Below the pieces are notes generated by a model. It was not told the origin of the DNA, did no database searches, and saw only the letters and a list, made by a program, of their open reading frames with translations. A DNA stretch of 64,000 nucleotides from NCBI GenBank assembly GCA_033439255.1, contig CM065883.1, positions 434,001 to 498,000 on the forward strand, written 5' to 3'. Below are positions 1 to 10,805 of this stretch, in pieces. The first letter of the stretch is position 1; every line of letters begins with the position of its first letter. The stretch is from Hericium rajendrae (taxonomy: Eukaryota > Basidiomycota > Agaricomycetes > Russulales > Hericiaceae). The position numbers were made by a program, and so were the translations under genes.

Positions 1-1
1 T

Positions 2-2195
2 AACTTCCCGACTGAGGACTTCTCTGAGAGCGTCGTCAAATGTCTGCCTCCTATTCCATGGACGTAAGTAATTGTTTGTTCAGTGTCGCGATCATACTCA
101 GCGAAGTGTTCAGCATCCCAGAACGCGAGTTTGAGGTCCGCAAGGATCTTCGCAAGGAACGCATCTTCACCATCGACCCGGAGACTGCAAAAGACCTGGA
201 CGATGCCCTTTCCATCAAGCTCAACGAAGATGGAACATATGATGTTGGCATTCATATTGCGGACGTGTCATACTTCGTCAAGCCAAACACGGCGCTTGAC
301 CGGGACGCTCGAAAGCGCGCGACCAGCGTCTACCTGATTCAGCGTGTGGTGTCTATGTTGCCCCCGGCTCTTAGCGAGGACTTGTGCAGTTTGAATCCTG
401 GCGTTGAACGTCTAGCATTCTCTGTTGTCTTGACTATGACGAAGGATGCTCGTATCATCAAGAAGTGGTTCGGCAAGACGATCATCAAGTCTGCTGCAAA
501 GCTCACCTATGCCAATGCCCAAGATGTAATCGATGGCAAAGTGCTGGGTGACGTTCCTGTCATTCCTGAACATGATGCCTCTGCCATCGAGCACGACATC
601 AAGGTTTTGAACGATTTGGCTAGGCTTTTGAGGTCTCGCAGGTTCCAAAATGGGGCGCTTAGTCTTGAATCCCCACGGTTGTCATTCACACTCAACGATA
701 AAGGCATGCCTGTGGACTGCTCGCAATATGAGCGGGTTGAAGCCAACGAGCTTATTGAAGAAGTAAGGTTCACTTCTATGATCCCTCAATTTTATGCTCA
801 TGATGTCTCGTTTTTCCAGTTCATGCTTCTTACCAACATCACGGTTGCACAACAGATCGCTGTCTCTCTTCCCGAACAAGCCCTTCTCCGTCGTCACGAT
901 GTGCCTATCGAGCGTCGCCTGGTGAGTACTTCGACTATATGTGTTCTTAAAACTCGTTCTAACTCGCAAATTAGAACATCTTGGTTGAACGCTCTGAGCG
1001 CCTTGGTTTCACCCTCGATGTTTCGTCATCTGGAGCGCTTATGAAGTCTTTCAACGACATCGACAACCCTACGGCTCGCTTGCTCCTGCAGCTCTTGTCT
1101 TACAAAGCCACTCACCGCGCGAAGTACTTCTGTGCTGGCATGCTCGACATCGCGAAATATCAGCATTACGCCCTCAATGTCCCGCTTTACAGTCATTTCA
1201 CATCGCCCATCCGTCGTTATGCTGATATTCTTGTCCATCGGCAACTTGAATCTGTGTTGCAGGGCAACAGTACGTGATTAATTTGCTTTTTGCAGGAAAT
1301 GGATGTTTACTCAAATTTTTTCTCAGCTGATGCCAAGTTCACCATGGATCGTGACGCTGTCGCCAAAGTCACTCAGCAGTGCAACATGTAGGAAACATCT
1401 TACTTCATTGTTTCATCTCTTATTAATCTTCCTTGCAGCAAACGCGACTCTGCAAAATTGGCGCAAGAGCAGTCCGCTCACCTGTATCTTTGCATCCTGA
1501 TTTCAGACCTCACGTCTCGCTATGGTCCTGTTGTCCGTCAAGCGAAGGTCGTCGGCGTTCTCGATGCTGCATTCGACGTTCTCGTGCCGGAGTTCGGCAT
1601 TGAGAAGCGCGTCCATGTTGACCAGATGCCCATCGAAGTACGTGTTCTCTTCGCTAGTGCCTGCTCATAACTAAACGCCTTTATAGAACCACGTCTACGA
1701 CGAACACACGCACACGCTCCAGATCTACTGGTCTGACCGCGACGTCATCAGCTGGCTCGCCGAGAACAGTGACGACGAGCATCTGAAAAAGGTCAAGCAG
1801 ACCGCTGAACAGCATGCCGCCAAGATGGAAGTCGTCTCACGCTCCGTCCACGACGAGAAGGCCCTGTTCGACGAGGACGACGGCGATGATGAAATCGTGC
1901 TCGGCCGCGAGGAGAAGGAGGAGAGCGACGGCCACGACGATTCGAAGCAGCGCCAGCTGTCCAAGGCCAAGGTCATGCCCGAGTTTGAGGGCCTCAAGAC
2001 GACGGCCTCCGGGCACAAGATCCAGGAGATCAGGAGCTCATGAGTGTTCCCGTACGTCCTGCGCTATCTTCGTCTCCCGTTCGATGCTAACAATCCCTCC
2101 AGGTCATCGTCACTGCCGACCTCACCAAGAGTCCGCCCGTCATCAAGGTGTACAGCGTCAACCCCTACGCCGCCGAGCAGAACCAGAAACATTGA
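2..2195 (+). CDS. SSD1: SSD1/DIS3L2-family RNB-domain RNA-binding protein (5' truncated)
   Basis: The 5' end, with the cold-shock domains, lies left of the window. Exons: 2-63, 114-762, 820-921, 975-1269, 1327-1387, 1439-1637, 1687-2051, 2103-2195. The first exon ends in PPIPW and joins to TIPEREFEVRKDLR, the usual entry to the RNB domain in Ssd1. The RNB acidic motif reads IDPETAKDLDDAL (codons 175-204), with all four acidic positions of RNase II present, and HFTSPIRRYADILVHR follows near 1195-1250. The last exon ends in LTKSPPVIKVYSVNP, a tail typical of fungal Ssd1. The family binds mRNA 5' UTRs and controls translation of cell-wall genes; ascomycete members are catalytically dead, DIS3L2 is an active 3'-5' exonuclease. 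One C appears missing near 2029-2031: without it the frame stops at 2043 and the last exon is lost. Whether this copy acts as Ssd1 or DIS3L2 is inferred. Confidence 0.88.
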
Positions 2196-2739
2196 ACGCG
2201 CATCTCTTCCACTAAATCTGTACTTCTACTCTAACGGAGCGGCCGCTCCACCCTTTCTCTCTCTCTCAGTGCGGAAGGAACCACCATGCCATACTTTTCT
2301 CTCCCCATGTTTCTAATAAATAATGCGCTGGTCTGTCATTTTACTGTATACGGTCGCCTGGCCGTCCCCCATCTCAGGTTCTTGTTGTAGACACGTAGGG
2401 TACACAAGCGTAGGGAGGTTGTACTCTGTCGAGTTGTTTGTTCGGAATGGCATGTTTGCACTTTACTTATCTCACGGACACGTTGCGAGCTCGGGCGGAG
2501 AAAATCACTTCAATTGCATGGAAGGTACGTAAATATTCGTCGCGGTATACTACAGAAAGGACCGGGACCAGCTCTGGGCTAAATACAAGGAAGGGCTACA
2601 ATGTGGCGGTAAAATACACCTCTCTATCAGCGAGGATTATATATGAAGTGCGAAGCATCAAGCCGGTATCATAACGAACGTGGAGTGCAATACGAAGTAC
2701 AGTGGGACATGCATGGGACGAGAAGGCATTACGGGAGGA
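2196..2739. other. Intergenic, convergent 3' ends
   Basis: This stretch lies between the 3' ends of the SSD1-type gene (+) and the BTB gene (-). It holds a CT-rich stretch near 2250-2270 and the AATAAA at 2315. No ORF in it resembles a known family. The alternative BTB frame would run on to 2658. Confidence 0.5.
2315..2320 (+). terminator. Possible polyadenylation signal of the SSD1-type gene
   Basis: AATAAA lies about 120 nt after the stop codon at 2195, followed at once by another AATA. This fits a 3' end signal, but fungal signals are degenerate and no transcript evidence is available. Confidence 0.3.
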
Positions 2740-4198
2740 TCACAACCAGTTTGTGCGCCGCGGCGAGCGCAGGGACAGTGCCGCGTCGGGGCTGCGCCCG
2801 CGCGCGGCGAGCTTGGGGGCGTCGATTGGGCTCGTGCGCGCGCTCTTGAACGAGCCGAGCGACTCGCGGTCCGCGACCAGCGTGCGCTCGCCCGAGTCGC
2901 GGTCGCGCAGCGTGCCGTGCTGCCCGCCGAGCCGGCGCTGCCGCTGCTCGTGCTGCTGAGGCCGCGCATGTGCAGTGCCGACGCGCGCGGCTGGCGCGCG
3001 CGCAGCTCTGCCGAACAGAGCCGCACGAGCTCGTCGAGCCCGAGGAAGCGCGCCTCGTCGCGGAGGGCGACGAGCGCCTCGACGCGCGCGGTCGAGTAGG
3101 TGTGCAGCTGCACGGCGTGCGGGAGGGCGGCGGGCGCGTCGTCGGTCGCGGGCGGCGAGCGCAGGTATGCGAGGATGTGTTCGTATCTGGTCGGCGGTGA
3201 TGTCAGTATTTCGCGGCGTGTGCGAGTGGGTAGATGACTTACGGCGCACTCGGCCTGTCGAGGAAGATATGCACGTGGCTGGAAACGCGCGGAAGCACAC
3301 CGGATGACGCGAGGTGGTCCTGGAAGAGCGAGTGGAAGTCTTGGGCTTCGCTGTATTGGCTGTTGCGCGAGTACACCGAAACGCGTCGATTCGCTCGCGA
3401 TGAGGGATACCTCGGACTTGTTCGCAAAGAGCGACTTCAGGTAACGGGCGAGATGCGATGGTCGCGATGCGAGCGTTCCAAGAGTGGTCTTCTGCGCGAG
3501 CGTGCTCGTCTCTACGGTCACGAGCACCTTGGACATGTCGATCGGAGTGGTGGGCATGGGCGAGAGAAGGATACAGTCGAAGGGAGGCGGGGGCTGCGAG
3601 CACCACGAGGGACGAGCAGGAAGAGGCGGGACAGGAGGAAACATTGCAGATATGGGCGGCGAGGGCGTCTTGAGAGACGAGCGGATCGAGGGCTCAGAGG
3701 AAGCCGGCGGCGGGGGCGGCGGACGGGTGGGACGAGCAGGGACGGGCGCTTCCTTTAAGGGCAAAGTGGGCGAACTCTTTGAAAGAGGAAGAGATGACCG
3801 AGGTGGTGTCTCTGGCGGAGTGGTCGGCTGTATGCTGTTGTCTAAATATTCGTCGTATATTTCCTCGCTCGAATCTTCGGTTTCGGACTCCTCGTCGATG
3901 CACGACTGCCTCTGCTGCTCTGGCTGCTCCAGTGTTCATCGGATCCGTGCTCCACGCGCACTCCAGAACCAGCAAGCGCATCGTCGGGCGTGCGAACGAC
4001 AGTGGCACCGAATCCCAACCCACCTACGTGCGGCATGGAGACCTTGACCTTTGGCTCCGAGATGCGGACGGGTTTGGCGGCGGGGACGGATTGGGTGTGT
4101 AGGGTCTGGGACGACGCCGATGAAGAGCTACGAGTCAACCAGGACATCGGGCTGGTCAATGAAGGACGCTTCGAGTTGTGGGACGGTTTGAAAGACAT
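2740..4198 (-). CDS. BTB/POZ-domain protein with proline-rich N-terminus
   Basis: The N-terminus starts MSFKPSHNSKRPSL, continues with SPMSWLTRSSSSAS, and leads into a Ser/Pro-rich stretch. The fold-bearing part follows: VLVTVETSTLAQKTTLGTLA, then FHSLFQDHLASSGVL, HIFLDRPSAPYEHILAYLR and ARVEALVALRDEARFLGLDE. That is the pattern of a fungal BTB domain, which mediates dimerisation or Cullin-3 adaptor contacts. A clear intron is 3187-3242 (GTAAGT..CAG). A second near 3345-3420 is needed to join the first half of the domain, with the exact ends unresolved. A third, 3915-3961, would join the acidic linker frame. After the BTB domain the reading frame is ambiguous: one frame stops at 2658, the other ends SPRRTNWL at 2740 and looks more protein-like. 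The start is the first ATG of the frame. Specific function unknown. Confidence 0.65.
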
Positions 4199-4449
4199 GG
4201 TAGAAGAAGTAGCGGGATGGGGAGGGGAGTTCTGTGGAGAGAGAGGGTAAGAAGAAGGGAGGTGGCGCGAAGAAAGAGAGGCAGAACGGTGCGTGGCCAG
4301 CATGCTGTCTGTGCGTGTGCGTGTCAAACAAAAGGAGGAAAGGGAATGCGGAAGAAAGAGGCGGGGCCTCTGCACTTATGAAGGCCATCGCTAAAGCACA
4401 AAAGCACGAGAACAATAACCCTTTCCTTTTTCGGAACAGCTAAAGAACA

Positions 4450-4464
4450 ATGACCGTCATGTGA
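4450..4464 (+). promoter_or_regulatory. Four-codon upstream ORF before the Rpr2-type gene
   Basis: ATGACCGTCATGTGA is a complete minimal ORF ending 17 nt before the ATG at 4482. Such uORFs can lower initiation at the main start. That it lies on the mature transcript is inferred. Confidence 0.3.
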
Positions 4465-4481
4465 CAGCGTTACCACGCCCC

Positions 4482-5087
4482 ATGGACCCGGCCACCGCCC
4501 GCTTCCAGCAGTCTCTCCCGTTCGCTCTCCAGCAAGTCTCTCCCTCCACCGCTGCCCTCCATGCCGCTCGCCTCCGTCGCGCCTATCCAGATGACACCAC
4601 CTTAACCTCCTCCCACTGTGCGAAATGCGGCCTTTATCTGCTCGACGGCGCGGGAAGCAGCCGGGTCACCTGCTCTCACAGGACAAAGCGCCGAAGAAGC
4701 AATGCGTACACGCACCAGTTTTGTGCTGCATGCGGACACTCTGAGTACATTCCTCGCGATCGAGGCAATGCATCCTTGTTCAAGAAAGTCATGCTTTCCA
4801 AACCGGCCTCGAATGTGACCCCGGGAGATGGTGATACGCCGAGGGTAAAACCCAATCACACCATCGTCCCTTCGCCGTCTGCTTCGTCCAGCATCATGCC
4901 TTCCCCATCACCCACACCATCTGCCTCGCAAACAGAGGCCCAGGCCAAGAAGGTCCGGACGAAGAAGAAAAAGTCGGGTCTCCAGGAGATGTTAGCGAGG
5001 AACAAGCAGAAGCAGGAGGTTGTCAGGACAGGCAAAGGGAAAGCCGAGGATGCAGGCTTGGCGGACTTCTTGAGTGGCTTACAATGA
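4482..5087 (+). CDS. Rpr2/Rpp21/Snm1-type RNase P/MRP subunit-like protein
   Basis: A single-exon protein of 201 aa starting at the ATG at 4482; the only earlier ATG belongs to a four-codon uORF. Residues 46-49 (CAKC) and 81-84 (CAAC) form two CxxC pairs about 32 residues apart, preceded by a helical stretch rich in Leu, Ala and Arg (TAALHAARLRRAY). This is the layout of the Rpr2/Rpp21/Snm1 zinc-ribbon family, protein subunits of nuclear RNase P or RNase MRP that help fold the catalytic RNA. The C-terminus is Ser/Pro-rich, then basic (KKVRTKKKKSGLQEML), and ends ADFLSGLQ, a short hydrophobic tail. The gene starts about 280 bp from the divergently transcribed BTB gene. Which subunit it is cannot be settled from sequence alone; the tail is closer to Snm1-like fungal proteins. 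Confidence 0.6.
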   Translation: MDPATARFQQSLPFALQQVSPSTAALHAARLRRAYPDDTTLTSSHCAKCGLYLLDGAGSSRVTCSHRTKRRRSNAYTHQFCAACGHSEYIPRDRGNASLFKKVMLSKPASNVTPGDGDTPRVKPNHTIVPSPSASSSIMPSPSPTPSASQTEAQAKKVRTKKKKSGLQEMLARNKQKQEVVRTGKGKAEDAGLADFLSGLQ

Positions 5088-5320
5088 TATCTGGACGTTT
5101 GACTGTCTATTCGATGCAGCGCATGTCTGACCACAATGCTCGCGCTCTGTATAGTAATGTATAACCCCCGATAAATTGAGTCCATTCTGTAGATGCTGCA
5201 GCTCGTTCTATGAAAATTAGCACCATCAGGTATTGTGCAACTGGTATAAAATCGTCCATGGGCGTAATATCGCATCGCGGCATGACCTCCCTTCGAGACC
5301 ATTGCCTCGCTCTAGTAGTC

Positions 5321-6733
5321 TTATCTATGACGAACCATGACGGCCCCCGATCCCTGAGCAGACGGCGATGAATCCAAACTTGCCTGAACAGGGCCCCCAA
5401 CGAGCTCCATTGGCTGCTCAGCCGTCACTTCCTCGTCAACAGCCTTTGGCTTGGGAGGAGCTCGGATGAAACGTCCCGGCCAGACCGCCGCCCAGACGAC
5501 CACAGCAATAAACAGCGGAAGGGTGTCAAACCCGTAGAAAAGACCCTCGTTCCGTGCGATGGCGCCGCCAAAGCCCTGCGACATTTCGGCGATACGGAAG
5601 ACGGAACGGATCTTCATGGGGATTAACATTGTTATCCACGGACGGATCAAATGAACACGGACCAGAATCCCAACGCAGCTGATGGCGAGCGCGACGGCGA
5701 GAGAACCCGCCAGTCCCAGAAGAATTTCTTGCCGGCGTCCCGATCGCGAGTCCAAATCGCAGGCTCGTGCTTGCGGATGCGCAATAGGAAAATGACGAAT
5801 ATGGACGTGAACGTGAAGAAGGAGACGAGTTGGAGGATCAGCCCGACGAGGAAAATCTGCATTAAAACAGTTGAGAGTTAGCTCGGGCGTCCAGGAAATT
5901 AACCACATACCTTCGTCCCGATTTTACCGCTAGTGGCGCTTGTGCCCGAAGAGATGCCTCCCCCAGCAGCCTAGCTCATCGCGGGTCAGACATCGATGGT
6001 GTCAGATGGGAGGAATGCTTACCTGGATGAGGAATGTGATAACGTCGGAAAGAATGAAGAAAAGGGTGATTCTGTGCGGCGGCACGATGCGCAAGGTGCC
6101 GTTCGCAGCCCAGGTGCCGCACGAGACGTCCAAGGATGATGTAGTCTGCGGCAATGAACGCGCAGGGCTGTACTAAGCAGGTCAGCATCCTGGATTCATG
6201 TCGATAAGTACAGGGAAGGGAAATGCGCACCGACAAGATGACAAACAGATATTCGAGGATATACCACCCCCTGGAATCGGGGTTGTTGTGCAGAGCATAT
6301 CTACACCCAAGACCAAATGCGAACGCTGCAGACAGCCGCCTAAATAAATGCCCTGAGCCATGAGGTGGTGCGGATCGAAACGCACTGAGCTCGCCGACAA
6401 TAAGGCAGGTCAACCACCACGCGCGCCACTTCCACATGGACACGGCATGGGCGATCGCGCTCACGAGGATCAGGTCTGCACACCAGCCCTTGTCAGATTT
6501 TGGCCGCGCACAAAGAGCAGAAACGCACCAAACGCGATGGTCGTGAGCGTGTTGGATGCGATGTAACCGAGGGGGTTGTATGGGTCGTCCTTCGGATCGG
6601 CGAACGGATCTGCAACGTGCGGTGGGTTGTCCCCGCGCGCGGCGAGCGCAGGGCTTGCCGCCAGAAGAAGACAGCCCAGCGCAAGCCTAAAGTCTATCAG
6701 GAAAGGCGCATTTTTTCTACCGCCGGATGTCAT
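5321..6733 (-). CDS. RTA1-like seven-TM protein, copy A (frame disrupted)
   Basis: The ATG at 6733 opens a signal-peptide-like start (LGCLLLAASPALA) followed by DPFADPKDDPYNPLGYIASN, the usual lumenal lead of RTA1-family proteins. Introns inferred by comparison with copy B: 6476-6528, 6326-6385, 6168-6230, 5971-6022, 5857-5910, and one near 5617-5670 with an AAG acceptor. Later exons give CAFIAADYIILGRLVRHLG and SVFRIAEMSQGFGGAIARNE, then FYGFDTLPLFIAVVVW, the family signature. RTA1/Rsb1 proteins are membrane proteins linked to lipid export and resistance to 7-aminocholesterol. Two one-base excesses relative to copy B break the frame, an extra A at 6093-6094 and one near 5698-5709, so the gene is either decayed or miscalled. 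A TATA-like box sits 88 nt upstream. Ends at TAA 5321-5323. Confidence 0.6.
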
Positions 6734-7707
6734 CCTGCGGACGTCAAAGAACGAAAAGGGTATGAAAAGCAAGTGGGGAAACAGATGGGGAAGTTGGACC
6801 GCCGAGTGCTCGATTTTACTTATAAACGCGTCTGCTCATGGCGTGTGCCTGTTTCTCTGCTCCGAGCAGTCCGCACGGCGTCTATGCTGATTGTTGATAT
6901 GATCACCAGCGTGTCGGCGAATCATACCGCTCTGGACCACACAGGGTGGGATCGTTGGCCTTGTTTGTGGGATCCATACCCAGGCACCTACGTAGCCCGA
7001 CGACAAGCGGGCGGCGACGTCGACCGTTGCTGAGATCAGCCAGAAAGCCACGTTATGGGCGGGGAAACGTCACGGACTTGGCCAATCTCGGGGCCCGAGC
7101 ACCGCCTGCTCGACGACGCCGCCAGAATCAGGCCCGCGCGCCGGCGGGCTGGTCGCCGCAAGGACAGGCACGCGCGCCAAATCCGGAAGGTGTGCAAGAA
7201 CGAAGTTGTGCGCAGTCCGTAGCAGGCGGTGTGTGCTTCTTGCATTGCTTCTGGTGCACCATGTTATCTTTGTTTGCTGTTCAATTTGCCACACGGTGGA
7301 CATGGAGTTTTACGCGGGATAAGCAGGAAGACAGGCAAGTAGTAAATGAGGCCGTGCTACTCCATCTCCCAACCGTGTACAAACCTCGCGCATCAATAGA
7401 ACGTTGGCGATCCCAAACGGGACGCTTATATCACACCGTTAAAGTAGGGTACTATATCGTCAAAGAAGCCCATGCAACACAATAAAACGCCGTAATTTCC
7501 CAATGCGCCGCTGCGATGCCATGCGCTTCGAGGGAAACTCACCAATCGTTCATCTGCTTCAGGAAGCTTGTATGCGCGGAGCCGGTTGAGCTCTATTCTT
7601 TGAACATTAGCATCATCAGGTATCGTGAAACTGGTATAAAATGGTCCGTAGGTGCAACATCGCATTGTAGCATGCATGACACTCCCTCCAAAACCGATTA
7701 TCTCGCT
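6734..7707. other. Upstream flank of RTA1-like copy A; conserved translatable relic
   Basis: Apart from the TATA-like box, the region carries on the minus strand around 7070-7240 a translatable stretch containing LLRTAHNFVLAHLP and ARVPVLAATSPPAR. The same stretch is kept in copy B (9490-9640) with scattered changes. I cannot match it to a family or find a start, so it is not called a gene. Confidence 0.4.
6819..6826 (-). promoter_or_regulatory. TATA-like element of RTA1-like copy A
   Basis: On the minus strand the sequence reads TTTATAAG about 88 nt before the ATG at 6733. The same element at the same distance precedes copy B, so it is conserved across the duplication. Confidence 0.45.
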
Positions 7708-9131
7708 CTAGTAGTCTTTTCTATGATGAACCATGATGGCCCCCGATCTCTGAGCAGATGGCGCCTCATACGAATCCAAGTTTGCCTGATTGGGGCCTCC
7801 AACGAGCTCCATCCGTTGCCCAGCCATCACGTCCTCGTATACGGCCTTTGACTTGGGAGGACCTTGGATGAAACGTCCCGGCCAGACCACTGCCCAGACA
7901 ACCACAGCAATAAACAACGGAAGGCTATCAAACCCGTAGAAAAGACCTTCGTTCCGTGCGATGGCTCCGCCAAAGCCCTGCGACATTTCGGCGATACGGA
8001 AGACAGAATGGATCTTCATTGGGGGATGAGCAATGCTATCCATGGACGGACATGAAGGATACGAACCAGAATTCCCACACAACTGATGGCGAGCGCGACG
8101 GTGAGAGTCCGCCAGTCCCAGAAGAAATTTTTGCCGGCATCACGATCATGAAATTCCAGATCTCAGACTCGTGTTTGCGGATGCGCAACAGGAAAATGAT
8201 GAATATGCACGTGAACGTGAAGAAAGAGACGAATTGGAGGATCAGTCCGACGAGGAAGATCTGCAATACAAGCCGTTGAGAATTAGCTCGGGCGTCTAGG
8301 AAACTAACTACACACCTTTACCCCGAGTCTACCGCTGGTGGCGTTTGCGCCCGAAGAGATGCCTCCCCCGGCAGCCTAGCCACATCGCGGGTCAGACACC
8401 GACGATATGAATGGGGCATGTGCTCACCTGGATGAGGAACGTGGTAACATCGGAAAGAATAAAGAAAAGCATAATCCTGCGCGGCGGCACGATGCGCAGG
8501 TGCCGTTTGCAGCCCAGGTGCCGCACGAGGCGTCCAAGGATGATGTAGTCTGCGGCAATGAATGCGCAGGGCTGTATAAACAGGTCAGCATGCACGTTCG
8601 TGTCTGTAAATATGCGGAGAGAAACGCGCACCGACAAGACGATAAACATATCTTCAAGGATATACCACCCTCGGGAATCGGGGTTGTTGTGCAGAGCAAA
8701 TCTGCTCCCAAAACCAATCGCGAACGCTTCAGACAGCCGCGTGAATAATTACGTGAAGCCGTGATGCAGTTTGGAGGAACGCACTGAGCTCGCCGACAAT
8801 AAGGCAGGTTAACCACCACACGCGCCACTTCCACATGGAGATGGCATGGACGGTCGCGGTTACGAGAATTAGGGCTGCAGACCGCCACCGTCAGAATTTT
8901 AGCGGCTCTCAAAGAGCATTACGCACCAAATGCGATTGTCGTGAGAGTGTTGGAGGCGATGTAGCCGAGGATGTTGTATGGGTCGTCCTTCGGATCGGCG
9001 AACGGATCCGCAACGTGCGGTGGGTTGTTCCCCTGCGCGGCAAGGGCAGGGCTTGCCGCCAGAAGAAGACAGCCCAGCGCAAGCATAAAGTCTATCAGGC
9101 AGGGCGCATTCTGTCTGCCATCGGATGCCAT
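7708..9131 (-). CDS. RTA1-like seven-TM protein, copy B (frame disrupted)
   Basis: This is the tandem paralogue of the gene at 5321-6733. It starts at ATG 9131 with MASDGRQNAPCLID, has a signal-peptide-like stretch (LGCLLLAASPALA), then DPFADPKDDPYNILGYIASN. An in-frame ATG at 9236 lies upstream of the TATA box and is not used here. The first intron is 8875-8926 (52 nt); the others follow copy A. The second intron ends in AAG rather than CAG, as does the last one (TTCGT donor side, AAG acceptor near 8024). Exons give MWKWRVWWLTCLIVGEL, HLRIVPPRRIMLFFILSDV and SVFRIAEMSQGFGGAIARNE. The region where copy A is frameshifted at 6093 is intact here, but around 8145-8157 copy B has eight bases where A has six, which breaks the frame after the sixth membrane segment. 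The C-terminus ends MVHHRKDY. Functional status uncertain. Confidence 0.6.
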
Positions 9132-9216
9132 CCTGTGGATGTCAAAGAAAGAAAAGGATATGTAAGGCAAGTGGGAAACAGATGGGGAATACTGGACCGC
9201 CAAGTGCTCCATTTCA

Positions 9217-9224
9217 CTTATAAA
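9217..9224 (-). promoter_or_regulatory. TATA-like element of RTA1-like copy B
   Basis: TTTATAAG on the minus strand, 88 nt before the ATG at 9131, same spacing as in copy A. Confidence 0.45.
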
Positions 9225-10805
9225 GCGTCTGCTCATGGCGTGTGCCTGTTTTCGTCACTGAGCAGTCCGTAAGGCATCTATGCTGATTCGTTGATATGGT
9301 AATCACCAGCGCGTCGGCGAATCATATTGCTCTGGACGGCAGGGGGTGGGATCGTTGGCCTTGTTTTGTGAATCGATACCCAGGCACCCAGCCGACGACC
9401 GCAAGCGGGGGATGTCGACCATTGCTGAGATCAGCAGAAAGCCCCGTTGTGGACGGGGAAACGTCACGGAACTGGCTAATCTCGGGGCTTGACACCGCCT
9501 GCTCGACGACGACGCCAGGATCAGGCGCGCGCGCCGGCGGGCTGGTCGCCGCAAGGACAGGCACGCGCGCCAAATGCGGAAGGTGTGCAAGAACGACGTT
9601 GTGCGCAGTCCGCAGCAGGCGGTGTGTGCTTCTTGCAGGCTTCTGGTGCACCGTGTTAACTTTGTTTGCTGTTCGATTTGCTGCACGGTGGACACGGAGT
9701 TTTCCGCGGGATAAGCAGAAGATAGGCAGGTGGATGAGACCGTACTTTTCATCGATGCTTCATCTCCCAGCCATGTACAAAGCTCGCGCACGAATAGAAC
9801 GTTGGGGATCCTCAACGAGATGCCTATATCACACTGTTAATTGGGTATATCCTGAAAGAAGCTCAAGTACAATAATAAAAATCCCGTAGTTTTCCAACGC
9901 ACAGCTGCGATGCCATGTGCCCGAGGCAACTCTACCAATCATTCATCCGCTCCAGGAAACTTTTATGCGCGGAGCCGATTGAACTCAAGCATCTGCACGG
10001 CCAATTTTGAGCGTCAGGCCATAAGTTCCGATGGAGGGAGGGGGAGGAGGCGAGGGGTGATAAAACTGCGCGCGAACAATGCGGCAAAAAATGATTCCGT
10101 TTGAGAGCTGTCAGAGCTACGAATAAAGAACTTGATGATGATCGACAGCTATAGCTCGACTGGGAGGCAGATAGATGAAATGTATACAAGAGTGCTGTGC
10201 ACCACGTAGCGAGACCGCGACGTTGTCAAAAGCCGCCGTCACTACTGCAGCTGTCGGCTACATTCATGGCAGTCAGGGGAAAATGTATCGCGTTCGAGCG
10301 CAGCTCGCATCGTCCATTAGGTGCTGGACGGCGGCGGAGAGGTGGCGAACCGGGAAAATGAGCAGTAGAACGTACAAGTGACCAAGGCTATAGCAAAGCC
10401 AGCCCGTCCCATCGGTTACACCAGTCCTACCCGTCGCCCCCATCGCCCAGTCTCATCCGTCCTCAAGTCCAACCTGTCAAACAGGCAGACACTGAATTGC
10501 CCACTGAATCCCGTGGAGGGTACCTCCCTCCCGTCCGATCCGATAACATAGTACATGGGTATGCATCTTGGGTGCATGAGGGAGCGGTGCGGCTGTCATA
10601 AACGGGGGACCAGCTACGTCGAAGCGCTTCACGTCCGCGATAAATCTCAACAGCGGTAATAGATGTTTGCTGATTCCTGGTAGGTGCTCCAGGCTGAGTG
10701 CCGGCTTGGAGTACATAGAATTAGACATGGCCTGAGTCGGAAGGGGTCCCATTTCAAAATTGTGGCCATAATTGCGTGCATGGGGAAGGGATGGGACGTC
10801 ATAGA

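Larger units (their letters stand above)
5197..7590. repeat. Tandem duplication, unit A (about 2.39 kb)
   Basis: Unit A matches unit B at a constant offset of about 2393-2398 bp. Matching points include the RTA1-like stop region (5341 and 7738), the start codons (6733 and 9131), the TATA boxes, and an upstream GC-rich stretch (7111 and about 9504). Homology begins near 5200, where GAAAATTAGCACCATCAGG matches GAACATTAGCATCATCAGG, and ends near 7590 at GCGCGGAGCCGGTTGAGCTC. By eye the copies are roughly 90% alike. Confidence 0.85.
7591..9985. repeat. Tandem duplication, unit B (about 2.39 kb)
   Basis: This is the second, directly adjacent and same-oriented copy of the unit at 5197-7590. Its right edge is near 9985, where GCGCGGAGCCGATTGAACTC matches the end of unit A and similarity then stops. 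It carries RTA1-like copy B, its TATA-like box, and the same upstream GC-rich stretch. Confidence 0.85.

Noticed and set aside
5321-9131. RTA1-like copies as certain pseudogenes
   Set aside because: Housekeeping genes in the window show similar one-base breaks, so the lesions alone do not prove decay.
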